From Rhodospirillales bacterium (GTDB lineage Bacteria > Pseudomonadota > Alphaproteobacteria > BOG-932 > Roseiterribacteraceae): DNA of 39,678 nucleotides. This document shows positions 8,434 through 16,601 of this stretch, in pieces. The notes beneath the pieces are model-generated. The model saw only the letters and a list, made by a program, of their open reading frames with translations, did no database searches and had not been told where the DNA came from. The stretch covers positions 1-39,678 of the forward strand of contig JAQGIE010000047.1 in the NCBI GenBank assembly GCA_028291365.1, read 5' to 3'. A program made the position numbers and the translations under genes. The number at the start of each line of letters is the position of its first letter. The stretch's first letter is position 1.

Positions 8434-8876
8434 TCGCCCATCTCGTCGCCGGGCGTGACGATGCGCAGCTCGTGATTGCGCAGATAGAAGCGCGCGATCG
8501 GCGGCGGATTGAGTTGGCGGAAGCTGCGGATGAGGTCACCGGCGGCCTGGACGAAATCACCATCGAACGAAGCGCGGCCCTTGATCGGATAGGTCCGGTC
8601 GCTGGCCCAGCGCACGGTCCAGCCCGAGGGCACGGCCCAGCGCTCGAGCGTTTCGCGCAGCGTCGTCCCCGGCAGCATGTCAAAGCGCGGCACGTTGGTG
8701 CGCGCAGCGGCCGGTTCGAGCGCCGGGATCGGCGGCCGTTCGTCGGCGCGATCGGCCCGTTCGGCGTCGGCCACGCGCAGCGACGAATCGGTTTCGATCG
8801 GCGCCCGCGCGCACGCGGCCAGCACCGACAATGTCGCGATCGCGACGAGGCGACCTGCGCGGCCTGTCCCTTTCAT
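8430..8876 (-). CDS. TcpQ/PilL-like pilus assembly lipoprotein
   Basis: This 148-residue lipoprotein has a signal ending in VLAAC (about Cys17). After a charged, disordered linker, its C-terminal ~80 residues (LPGTTLRETLERWAVPSGWTVRWASDRTYPIKGRASF, then VQAAGDLIRSF) match the TcpQ/PilL C-terminal domain. TcpQ helps the type IVb secretin reach or stay in the outer membrane. I start at the ATG at 8876, the methionine just before the signal (MKGTGRAGRLVAIATL); 12 more codons upstream are open but atypical. It is the first gene of the pilus module, and its stop overlaps the secretin start (ATGA). Confidence 0.78.
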   Translation of the reverse strand: MKGTGRAGRLVAIATLSVLAACARAPIETDSSLRVADAERADRADERPPIPALEPAAARTNVPRFDMLPGTTLRETLERWAVPSGWTVRWASDRTYPIKGRASFDGDFVQAAGDLIRSFRQLNPPPIARFYLRNHELRIVTPGDEMGE

Positions 8877-9017
8877 CCGCCGACCTCTATCGCAGGCCTC
8901 GGCCTCAGGCAATATACTTGTTCGTAGTTATCACGCTATAACGCGATCTTCTGGAAAACTGGCAATCCGGCTACTGCCCGTTTGCCGCCGCGCGCCGCGG
9001 TAGGCACAGTCGGCGCA

Positions 9018-11228
9018 ATGTTGAGTTTTCTACGTCCGCCGGCGCGACGCTGGTTCGGCGCCGTCGCCGCCTTGCTGCTGCTGTCCGCGTTGGTCATGGC
9101 GATCAAGGAACCGCCGCCGCCGGTGCTGCGCTTCCGGCTCGCCGTTCTCGATCTGTATCTGGCGTGGTGGCCGCGGCCGGCCGATCCCGGAAATTCGGTG
9201 CGCATCGTCGACATCGACGACGAAAGTCTGCGCCGGTTCGGCCAATGGCCGTGGCCGCGCACGCAGCTCGCCGAACTGGTCGACCGTCTCGCCGCGCTCG
9301 GTGCCAAGGCGATCGTGTTCGACGTGCTGTTCGACCAGCCCGATCGCACCTCGCCGCCCCAGCTTGCGCCGGTCCTGGCGCCGCGGCCCGACCAGGCGTC
9401 GCTGCGTAACGCCATCGCGGCGCTGCCCGATCACGACAAGATCTTCGCCGGCGCCATCGCCCGCGCACGCAACGTCGTGCTCGGCTTTTCCTTGGTCGAC
9501 GAACCGACCCGCGAGACCGAGCAGCCGACGCTGAAGACGCGCTTCGAGGTGCCCAGGAACATTCCGCTGCTGGCGATGGTCGGTGCGGCGCGCAATCGCC
9601 CCGAATTCGAAGCCGCCGCGGCGGGCAACGGGCATTTCAACCTGCGGCCCGATCCGGACGGGCTGGTGCGGCGCGTGCCGCTGCTGGCCGAGTTGGTGAA
9701 TAGCCGCGCTCGCATCGCCTATCCGTCGATCGACCTCGAAGCGGTGCGGCTCGCCACCGGCGCCGACCGGATTTCGCCGATCGCGCCAGACGACCGTCTG
9801 ACCACGCTCAAGATCGGCGGGCTGGGCGTGCCGGTCGAAGCCGACGCGACCAACACGATCGACGGGTTTTTCCGGCTGTGGTTCAGCAACAATGACGACC
9901 ATGCCCGCTTCCTGCCCGCCTATCGCGTGTTGGAGAACGGCGTCGATACCGCCTTCGTCAAAGGCCGTGTCGTGCTGCTGGGCGCCTCGGCCAAGGGGCT
10001 GCTCGATCTGCGCCCGACGCCGCTGAACCAGCTCGCGGCCGGCGTCGAGAATCACGCCGAAGCGATCGAGCAGATGCTGTCGGGCCAGTTCATCACGCGG
10101 CCCGAATGGGCGTGGCAGGCGGAATGCGGCGCGCTGCTCGCCGCCGGGCTGCTGGTCATCGCGCTCGCGCAGCGACGCCGCGCGGTGCTCGCCGCGATCG
10201 CGGGCGGGCTGTGCATCGCGGGCGGCTGCGCCGCCGCCTATCAGCTGTTCGATCACAAACATCTGATGCTCGATCCGCTGACGCCGTCGGTTGCGCTGAC
10301 GATGGTCTATGCCCTCGCCGCGGCCGCCGCCTTGGCGCGCAGCGAGGGCGAGAAACGCCATGTGCGAGAAGCGTTCGGACATTATCTCGCGCCGGCGCTG
10401 GTGGAACGTTTGGCGGCTCAGCCCGAGCGGCTGCGGCTGAACGGCGAGCTGCGCGACATGACGGTGTTGTTCAGCGAGATTCGCGGCTTCACTGCGATGA
10501 GCCAGCGCCTGGATCCGACCGAGCTGACCGCGCTGCTCAATGGCTATCTGACGCCGATGACGGCCACCCTGCTAAGCCGCGGCGGCACGATCGACAAATA
10601 TATCGGCGACGCGATCATGGCGTTCTGGAACGCGCCGCTCGACGACCCGGCGCATGCCGAGCATGCCTGTCGCGCGGCGCTGGCGATGCTGGCCGAGCTC
10701 GACCGGCTCAATGGTTTGCGGCCCGACCGTCCGCAGCTGCGCATCGGTGTCGGCGTGAATACCGGCGCCTGCTGCGTCGGCAATCTCGGGTCGGCGCAGC
10801 GCTTCGCCTACTCGGCGATCGGCGACACGGTCGGTGTCGCCGGCCGGCTCGAAGGCCAGACCAAATTCTACGGCGTGCCGATCCTGATCGGCGAAACGAC
10901 GCGCGCATCGCTGCCGGGCTTCGCCGTGCTCGAGGTCGATCACCTGCGCGTGGCCGGTCGCGACGAGGCCACCCGCCTCTACGCGCTGCTGGGCGACGAG
11001 CGGATGGTCGACGCCAGGTTCGCGTCGATGAGCCAGGCGCACGAGGCGATGCTGCAATTCTATCGCGACCGGCGTTGGGAGCAGGCGGCCGAGATTGCGG
11101 GCGCCCTGGCGATCGCGCTGCCCGCGATGGCGACCGTGTACGCGACGTACGAAGCTCGCGTACGCGCCTTCGCGGCCGAACCGCCGCCGCCCGGATGGGA
11201 CGGAACCGTGATCGCCGACGGCACGTAG
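9018..11228 (+). CDS. CHASE2-domain class III adenylate/guanylate cyclase with altered active site
   Basis: This 736-residue protein has TM1 (~12-29), an extracytoplasmic CHASE2 sensor (~40-350: VRIVDIDDESLRRFGQWPWPR ... GRVVLLGASAKGLLDLRPTP), three TM helices (~368-440) and a C-terminal cyclase domain (~475-660). The cyclase has the adenine-specifying Lys527 (GGTIDK), metal Asp531 (YIGDAIMAFW) and Arg610. Three expected residues differ: Glu487 replaces the first metal Asp (FSEIRGFT rather than FSDIRGFT), Ser599 sits at the second specificity position, and Gly606 replaces the transition-state Asn (GDTVGVAGR for GDTVNxAxR). It may have low or altered activity. It is divergent from the pilus operon and 12 bp ahead of PPK2, whose Shine-Dalgarno overlaps its stop. 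Confidence 0.9.
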   Translation: MLSFLRPPARRWFGAVAALLLLSALVMAIKEPPPPVLRFRLAVLDLYLAWWPRPADPGNSVRIVDIDDESLRRFGQWPWPRTQLAELVDRLAALGAKAIVFDVLFDQPDRTSPPQLAPVLAPRPDQASLRNAIAALPDHDKIFAGAIARARNVVLGFSLVDEPTRETEQPTLKTRFEVPRNIPLLAMVGAARNRPEFEAAAAGNGHFNLRPDPDGLVRRVPLLAELVNSRARIAYPSIDLEAVRLATGADRISPIAPDDRLTTLKIGGLGVPVEADATNTIDGFFRLWFSNNDDHARFLPAYRVLENGVDTAFVKGRVVLLGASAKGLLDLRPTPLNQLAAGVENHAEAIEQMLSGQFITRPEWAWQAECGALLAAGLLVIALAQRRRAVLAAIAGGLCIAGGCAAAYQLFDHKHLMLDPLTPSVALTMVYALAAAAALARSEGEKRHVREAFGHYLAPALVERLAAQPERLRLNGELRDMTVLFSEIRGFTAMSQRLDPTELTALLNGYLTPMTATLLSRGGTIDKYIGDAIMAFWNAPLDDPAHAEHACRAALAMLAELDRLNGLRPDRPQLRIGVGVNTGACCVGNLGSAQRFAYSAIGDTVGVAGRLEGQTKFYGVPILIGETTRASLPGFAVLEVDHLRVAGRDEATRLYALLGDERMVDARFASMSQAHEAMLQFYRDRRWEQAAEIAGALAIALPAMATVYATYEARVRAFAAEPPPPGWDGTVIADGT

Positions 11229-11240
11229 GAGGTGCCCCAA

Positions 11241-12053
11241 ATGGCAAAGAGCGTGGCACGCAAGAAGAAGGACAAGACGCGGCGGGCGCCGCCGCTCAGC
11301 GACCATGCCTACAAGACGAAGCTGCACGACCTGCAGGTCGAGCTGGTCAAGCTGCAGCGTCACGTCATCAAGTCGGGCGAGCGGATCCTGATCCTGTTCG
11401 AGGGTCGCGACGGCAGCGGCAAGGACGGCGCCATCAAGCGCATCACCGAACATCTGTCGCCGCGCGAGACGCGGGTGGTGGCGCTGCCGGCCCCGTCCAA
11501 CCGCGAGCAGACGCAGTGGTACTTCCAGCGCTTCGTTCCGCACCTTCCCGCCGCCGGTGAAATCGTCCTGTTCAACCGCTCCTGGTACAATCGTGCCGGC
11601 GTCGAGCGGGTGATGGGCTTCGCCACCGAGAAGGAGGTCGACGCCTTCTTCGCGACGGTGCCGCAATTCGAAGCGATGGTGGCGCAGGACGGTATCCGTC
11701 TCTGCAAATACTATCTCGACATCACCAAGGCCGAGCAGAAGCGGCGCATGAAGGCGCGCGCGGAGGATCCGCTGAAACAGTGGAAGATCAGCCCGATCGA
11801 CGCGGTCGCGCTGAAGCAGTGGGATGCGTACAGCGCCGCCCGGAACGAGATGTTCGCGCGGACCCATTCGCTGGTCTCGCCCTGGACCGTGGTCCGGGCC
11901 GACGACAAGAAACAGGCGCGGATCAATCTGATCCGGCACCTGCTGGCGCGCCTGGACTATCCCGGCGCCGACTCGCGGCTCACCCTGCCCAATCCGGAGA
12001 TCGTCTTCCCCTACGAAGAGCAGTGCCTGGAAGCCGGGATGATCGCGCCGTAG
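11241..12053 (+). CDS. ppk2: Polyphosphate kinase 2 (PPK2)
   Basis: This 270-residue one-domain PPK2 catalyses reversible phosphate transfer between polyphosphate and nucleoside diphosphates. The basic N-terminus (SVARKKKDKTRR) precedes a Walker A loop FEGRDGSGKDGAIKRI (Lys61, Asp62), a lid-region LPAPSNREQTQWYFQR, and Walker B FNRSWYNRAGVERVMGF. Length and motifs fit one-domain class I enzymes; class I versus III cannot be settled by eye. The ATG at 11241 has an excellent AGGAGGTG at 11227-11234 (6-nt spacing) that overlaps the stop of the cyclase gene, so the two genes are co-transcribed. Confidence 0.95.
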   Translation: MAKSVARKKKDKTRRAPPLSDHAYKTKLHDLQVELVKLQRHVIKSGERILILFEGRDGSGKDGAIKRITEHLSPRETRVVALPAPSNREQTQWYFQRFVPHLPAAGEIVLFNRSWYNRAGVERVMGFATEKEVDAFFATVPQFEAMVAQDGIRLCKYYLDITKAEQKRRMKARAEDPLKQWKISPIDAVALKQWDAYSAARNEMFARTHSLVSPWTVVRADDKKQARINLIRHLLARLDYPGADSRLTLPNPEIVFPYEEQCLEAGMIAP

Positions 12054-12069
12054 GCGCGCAGCGCCTCCC

Positions 12070-12093
12070 GGTCAGCGCAAGCGCTGGCCTCTT
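12070..12093 (+). terminator. Weak hairpin downstream of ppk2
   Basis: GGTCAGCGC (12070-12078) pairs with GCGCTGGCC (12081-12089) with one G-U pair and a 2-nt gap, followed by TCTT. It sits 17 bp after the ppk2 stop. The T tract is poor, so termination may be weak or Rho-assisted. A second small hairpin (GACGC/GCGTC, 12116-12128) follows. The rest of 12129-12310 shows nothing recognisable. Confidence 0.35.
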
Positions 12094-12310
12094 ACCCCGC
12101 GCAGCGCCTCTCGCAGACGCGAAGCGTCGGCGCTTCTGGCGTGGAAGAAGTCAGAGCGGCTTTGCCGCCAGGAAAGGACCGACGGACGATATCGCCGTGA
12201 GGCGGCACCGCCCGTCGTTCCAAACCGATGACCCGCGCGAGGCAAGGCCCGCGCGGGTCTCGAGAGTAGTGGTCGGCGCATTGATGCGTACGCACCGATC
12301 TCGCAGAAGC

Positions 12311-12337
12311 AAAACGAGCCGCGCCGAAGCGCGACTC
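12311..12337 (-). terminator. Intrinsic terminator of the histone H1-like gene
   Basis: On the minus strand a 9-bp stem (12337-12329 with 12324-12316, one G-U pair) and a 4-nt loop are followed by GTTTTGCTTC. It lies 7 bp after the stop of the H1-like gene and is a plausible Rho-independent terminator for it. Confidence 0.6.
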
Positions 12338-12343
12338 AACGAA

Positions 12344-12715
12344 TTACTTCTTCTTACGAACCGAACGCTTGGTCGCCGGCTTCTTGGCCGCGGCCTTGCG
12401 GGTCGCCTTGCGAGCGGTCTTCTTGCGACCGCCCTTCTTCGCGGCGGCCTTGCGAGCGGTCTTCTTGCGACCACCCTTCTTCGCGGCGGCCTTACGAGCG
12501 GTCTTCTTACGCGCAGTCTTCTTTGCGCCCGTCTTACGGGTCGCCTTGCGCGCGGTCTTCTTACGACCGCCGGTCTTCTTGGCAGCGGCCTTACGCGTGG
12601 TCTTACGACCGCGCTTCGTCGCTGCCTTCTTCGCCGCCGCCTTACGCGTGGTCTTGCGACCGCGCTTCACCGGCGTAGCCGGCGTCGCCGGCGTCGTGCT
12701 ATCAATATCAGCCAT
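12344..12715 (-). CDS. Histone H1-like (Hc2/AlgP-type) Lys/Ala/Arg-rich DNA-binding protein
   Basis: This is a 123-residue protein. After an acidic/Thr-Pro N-terminus (MADIDSTTPATPATPVKRG) it is built almost wholly of RKTTRKAAAKK, GRKKTARKAAAKKG and related repeats. It has no aromatic residues and a very high positive charge. This composition is that of eukaryotic H1 C-terminal tails and bacterial H1-like nucleoid proteins, which bind and compact DNA and may influence transcription. A 42-bp (14-codon) unit is exactly tandem at 12425-12466 and 12467-12508. I start at the ATG at 12715, preceded on the minus strand by a GAGGGGGGG Shine-Dalgarno. Confidence 0.9.
   Translation of the reverse strand: MADIDSTTPATPATPVKRGRKTTRKAAAKKAATKRGRKTTRKAAAKKTGGRKKTARKATRKTGAKKTARKKTARKAAAKKGGRKKTARKAAAKKGGRKKTARKATRKAAAKKPATKRSVRKKK
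12425..12508 (-). repeat. Two tandem 42-bp units inside the H1-like gene
   Basis: Units 12425-12466 and 12467-12508 are near-identical and encode GRKKTARKAAAKKG twice. Neighbouring blocks are degenerate relatives, which suggests growth by unequal crossing-over or replication slippage while keeping frame (14 codons). Confidence 0.8.
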
Positions 12716-13237
12716 TACGGCCCCCCTCAAACGTGTCGTCAGATGAACGCCGCGCTGAAAACAAGCGGGTGATTCGCGACGTTACACCGTTTTCAGCATA
12801 GCACATTTGTGAATCTGTCCAGCGCATTCGAGACTCGCGTGCGGATTTTTCGCGCGTCTTGAGTCGTGCGCGCCACAAAAACGGTGCACGACGACGCGCC
12901 GCGAACGCCGCCGATGCGCGCGAAATGACTCCCGAAAAAAGATCGTGTCGTGCGTCGCACGATGCAGCACGCGCACAATGTTCATGCGGATTTTTGCGCA
13001 ACGTGCGCGACGACACGCATCGTCGCCGTGCGCCGGCGCGGGGGCGCGCGCGAGCGGTCGCGACGGCGCCCGCGGGCGTCCGTCGCGAGGGCTAAAAAAA
13101 ATTGCGATCGAGGGTGCCGAGACCCCGAAAATGATGTCCGCGAGGGGTGTCTTCGGTGCGCAACGGGGTCTCCGCAGCGCGAATCACTCGTCCCGCCGGC
13201 GCGTCGAAATCCGCGTCGAAACCGACCGCCGAACGAG
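12716..13237. other. Gene-free, A/T-tract-bearing stretch upstream of the H1-like gene
   Basis: I find no convincing gene in these 522 bp; the open frames have shadow-like composition. It holds scattered homopolymer tracts (T5 near 12846 and 12990, A5 near 12877, A6 near 12936, A8 near 13095). It also has a repeated TGCGGATTTTT motif (12840-12850 and 12984-12994), an inverted repeat TCGTGCG/CGCACGA (12948-12962) and GAGACCCC/GGGGTCTC arms at 13119-13126 and 13165-13172. On the minus strand the last pair precedes a T8 tract and may end the transcript of the gene at 13238. The remainder presumably holds the promoter of the H1-like gene. Confidence 0.5.
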
Positions 13238-13759
13238 TCATTCGGCGGCGAGTTTGAGCTTCTTGTTTTCGCCGCCCTCGGACGGCTTTCCGGTCAGCGC
13301 CGCCTTCGCCTTGCCGAACAGATGCAGCATCGTCGACGACGGTGCATCCCAGTATTCGGCTTTTTCGACATCGACGCGGAGCAACGCGAGATCCGGATCG
13401 TCGAGTCCTTGCGGGAACCAGACCTTGAGTGACGACGACCACAGCTGGCGCGCCCGCGACCGGTCGCGCACCAGACGCGCGCGACCCGAGACCGAGACGT
13501 ACGTGTGCTTCTCGGGCGACGCGTACGCCAGATTCACCTCGTCGGTCTCCTGCAGCTCGAGCACTTTGTGCGAGGACGCGCGGGTGAGGAACCATAGCGT
13601 GCCGTCGAATGTGTCGGCCTGCCGATTGCCCATCGGACGCGAGCGTAGCGCCCCGTCCTCATCGACGGTCGTCATCATCGTGGTGTCGACGTCCTTGATC
13701 ATCTCGAACAGCTTCGCGCGCTCGGCGGTGTCCGCCGCGCCTTCTTCCTCGTCGTGCAT
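13238..13759 (-). CDS. Pyridoxamine 5'-phosphate oxidase-fold general stress protein
   Basis: This 173-residue protein of the split-barrel FMN-binding family is related to general stress protein 26. It has TTMMTTVDEDGALRSRPMGNRQADTFDGTLWFLTRASSHK near the N-terminus, where the RPM segment is typical. It continues with VNLAYASPEKHTYVSVSGRARLVRDRSRARQLW and SLKVWFPQGLDDPDLALLRVDVEKAEYWD. Members bind FMN/FAD or F420; enzymatic activity is often unproven. I chose the ATG at 13759 because GGAG lies 6 nt upstream and the family-like sequence starts there. It is monocistronic, just downstream of the repeat/terminator array that ends the liv operon. Confidence 0.88.
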   Translation of the reverse strand: MHDEEEGAADTAERAKLFEMIKDVDTTMMTTVDEDGALRSRPMGNRQADTFDGTLWFLTRASSHKVLELQETDEVNLAYASPEKHTYVSVSGRARLVRDRSRARQLWSSSLKVWFPQGLDDPDLALLRVDVEKAEYWDAPSSTMLHLFGKAKAALTGKPSEGGENKKLKLAAE

Positions 13760-13795
13760 GTGAATCTCCGCTGCACTGGAATTGCCGTGCGCACA

Positions 13796-13823
13796 AAGAA
13801 AAACCCCGGGCAAAAGCCCGGGG
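13796..13823 (-). terminator. Strong intrinsic terminator of the liv operon
   Basis: CCCCGGGC (13804-13811) and GCCCGGGG (13816-13823) form a perfect 8-bp stem with an AAAA/TTTT loop. On the minus strand it is followed by TTTTTCTTTG, a classic Rho-independent terminator. On the plus strand TTCCTTTTATTT follows, so it can work both ways. It lies about 110 bp after the livK stop and just upstream of the PPOX-family gene. Confidence 0.85.
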
Positions 13824-13835
13824 TTCCTTTTATTT

Positions 13836-13917
13836 GCGGAACGCGCCGGGCTTTCGCCCGGGCTTCCTTGTTGGTTGCGCGGAACGCGCCGGGCTTTCGC
13901 CCGAGGTTCCTTGTTGG
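13836..13917. repeat. Tandem 43-bp-period hairpin repeats after livK
   Basis: Two near-identical 39-bp units (13836-13874 and 13879-13917) each begin GCGGAACGCGCCGGGC. Each contains a CCGGGC-TTTC-GCCCGG hairpin and ends TTCCTTGTTGG. A degenerate third version is the adjacent terminator at 13804-13835. The units look like duplicated terminator-type hairpins rather than coding DNA. Confidence 0.75.
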
Positions 13918-13934
13918 CGCCAAACGCGTCCGCG

Positions 13935-15053
13935 TCAGCTCTGCGGGAGCGGCTTCCAGGCGCCCTGCGTCCACGTGTAGACGAGGTAAGCGGGCGTGGT
14001 GAGATCGCCCTTCTTGTCGAAGGCGAGCGAGCCCATGACCGTATCGGCGGGCGCCGCGCGAAGCTGATCGGCGACCTTCTTCGGATCCATGCTGTTCGCC
14101 TTGGTCACCGCCTGCGCCCAGGCCTGTACCGCAGCGTACGTGTAGAGCGTGTACCCTTCCGGCGGGAACCCGGCGTCGACGAACTTCTTCACGACGGCCG
14201 CATTCTTCGGATCAAGCGTCGGGTCGGGACCGAAGGTGAAGAGCGCGCCCTCGCCGGCCGCACCGGTGATGCCCCAGAACTCTTTCGTCGCCAGCGCGTC
14301 GCCGCTGATCAGCACCGTGTTCATGCCCTGCTCGCGCATCTGGCGAATGATGAGCCCGGCCTCGGTGTGGTACCCGCCGTAATAGAGCACCTCGACCTGG
14401 GCCTGTTTCAACTTGGTCACGAAGGCCGAATAGTCCTTCTCGCCGGGCGTCACCGTGTCAAACAACACTTCCTGCACGCCGGCCGCGTTGAGCGCTCGCT
14501 TGGTCTCTTCGGCGAGGCCCTGGCTGTAGGCCTGCTTGTCGTGCGCGATGGCGAGCTTCTTGCCGGCGAAGCGCTGCGCGATGAACGCACCGGCGACCCT
14601 GCCCTGCTGATCGTCGCGGCCGCAGACGCGGAACACGGTCGACTTCTTGGGATCTTCCGTCAGCTTCGGATTGGTCGAAGCGGGCGAGATCTGCAGCACG
14701 CCGCCTTCGGCATAGACGTCGGACGCCGGGATCGACGAGCCCGAGCAATAATGGCCGATCACCACCGGCACCTTGTCGGACACCATCGAGTTGGCGACCG
14801 CGACCGCCTGCTTCGGATCGCAGCTGTCGTCGCCGATCTTGATCTTGAGCTTCTTGCCGAGGACGCCGCCGGAAGCGTTCAGGTCCGCGATCGCCATCTC
14901 GGCGCCGCGCTTGAACTGCTCGCCGAAGGCCGCGTACTGGCCGGTGATCGGCGCCGCGGTACCGACCGTGACTTCACCGCCGCCGCCTTTGTCGTCGCAT
15001 GCCGCGACGCCGATCACGAGCGCAACCGCCGCGATCCAGTTCGAGACCTTCAT
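13935..15053 (-). CDS. livK: Branched-chain amino-acid ABC transporter substrate-binding protein (LivK-like)
   Basis: This is a 372-residue periplasmic-binding protein type I. EVTVGTAAPITGQYAAFGEQFKRGAEMAIADLNASGGVLGKKL is the hallmark N-terminal lobe of LivK/LivJ-like receptors. QISPASTNPKLTE, VFRVCGRDDQQG and LISGDALATKEFW follow the family. The signal ends VAAC-DDKG, so it is a lipoprotein (Cys19) rather than a freely periplasmic receptor. An Asp at +2 is the inner-membrane retention signal in E. coli, if the rule holds here. The ATG at 15053 has GAGGAGGGG upstream. It is the last gene of livHMGFK; the ligand could be Leu/Ile/Val or another amino acid or amide. Confidence 0.92.
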   Translation of the reverse strand: MKVSNWIAAVALVIGVAACDDKGGGGEVTVGTAAPITGQYAAFGEQFKRGAEMAIADLNASGGVLGKKLKIKIGDDSCDPKQAVAVANSMVSDKVPVVIGHYCSGSSIPASDVYAEGGVLQISPASTNPKLTEDPKKSTVFRVCGRDDQQGRVAGAFIAQRFAGKKLAIAHDKQAYSQGLAEETKRALNAAGVQEVLFDTVTPGEKDYSAFVTKLKQAQVEVLYYGGYHTEAGLIIRQMREQGMNTVLISGDALATKEFWGITGAAGEGALFTFGPDPTLDPKNAAVVKKFVDAGFPPEGYTLYTYAAVQAWAQAVTKANSMDPKKVADQLRAAPADTVMGSLAFDKKGDLTTPAYLVYTWTQGAWKPLPQS

Positions 15054-15081
15054 CGTCCCCTCCTCTGTTCGTTTGTAGACG

Positions 15082-15797
<716 letters not shown>

Positions 15798-15798
<1 letters not shown>

Positions 15799-16601
15799 CA
15801 GGCAGCCTCCGGCTCGCCGAGATAGGCGCGGATGACGGCGGGATCTTCCTTGATCACGGCGGGCGCCGCGTCGGCGATCTTGCGGCCGTAATCCAGCACC
15901 ACGATGTGGTCCGAGATTCCCATCACCATGCCCATGTCGTGCTCGATCAGCAGGATCGCGAGCCCGTGCTCGTCGCGCAGCTCGCGCAGGAAGCGCGCCA
16001 GTTCGGCGGTCTCGCTGCCGTTGAGACCGGCCGCCGGCTCGTCGAGGCAGAGCAGCACCGGCTCGGTGCAGAGGGCGCGGATGATTTCGAGCTTGCGCTG
16101 CTGGCCATAGGGCAGCGACCCGGCCTGCGCGTCGGCCCACGAGGTCAGCCCGACCCGGTCGAGCCAGAAACGCGCGCGTTCGACCGCATCCTTCTCGGCC
16201 TTGCGATAGGCAGGCAGGCCGAACAGGCCGGCGAAGGAGAAGAGCGACGCGCGCTGCAGCCGGTTGTGCTGCGCCACGATCAGGTTCTCGAGCACCGTCA
16301 TGCCGGCGAAGAGACGAATGTTCTGAAAGGTGCGCGCGACCTTGGCGCGGGCCGAGACCTGATGCTTGCGCAGGTTCTGCAGCTCGATCGTGCCGTGCTG
16401 GCTCTTGAGCGCGATACGTCCGTGGGTCGGGTGGTAGAAGCCGGTCAGGCAGTTGAAGACCGTCGTCTTGCCGGCGCCGTTGGGACCGATGATGGCGGTG
16501 ATCGCTGACGCCGAAGCGGCGAACGAAACATCGTTCACCGCTTTCAGCCCGCCGAACTGCATTGTCAGATGCTCGACGCTGAGAAGCTTGTCGCCGCTCA
16601 T
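15798..16601 (-). CDS. livG: Branched-chain amino-acid ABC transporter ATP-binding protein LivG
   Basis: This 267-residue ATPase has Walker A GPNGAGKTT and ARTFQNIRLFAGMTVLENLIVAQH, a LivG hallmark. It also has the unusual signature SLPYGQQRKLEIIRAL, Walker B LLCLDEPAAGLN and H-loop LLIEHDMGMVM. The start ATG at 16601 overlaps the livM stop by ATGA. It pairs with LivF as the second nucleotide-binding subunit of the importer. Confidence 0.95.

Noticed and set aside
12425-12620. Regular repeats that could suggest a CRISPR-like or minisatellite array
   Set aside because: Repeats are contiguous multiples of three with no spacers and encode the Lys/Ala repeats of the H1-like protein.
12945-13763. 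Plus-strand frames over the region upstream of the H1-like gene and opposite the PPOX gene
   Set aside because: Low-complexity Arg/Ser-rich products, no ribosome site, and overlap with a real minus-strand gene.
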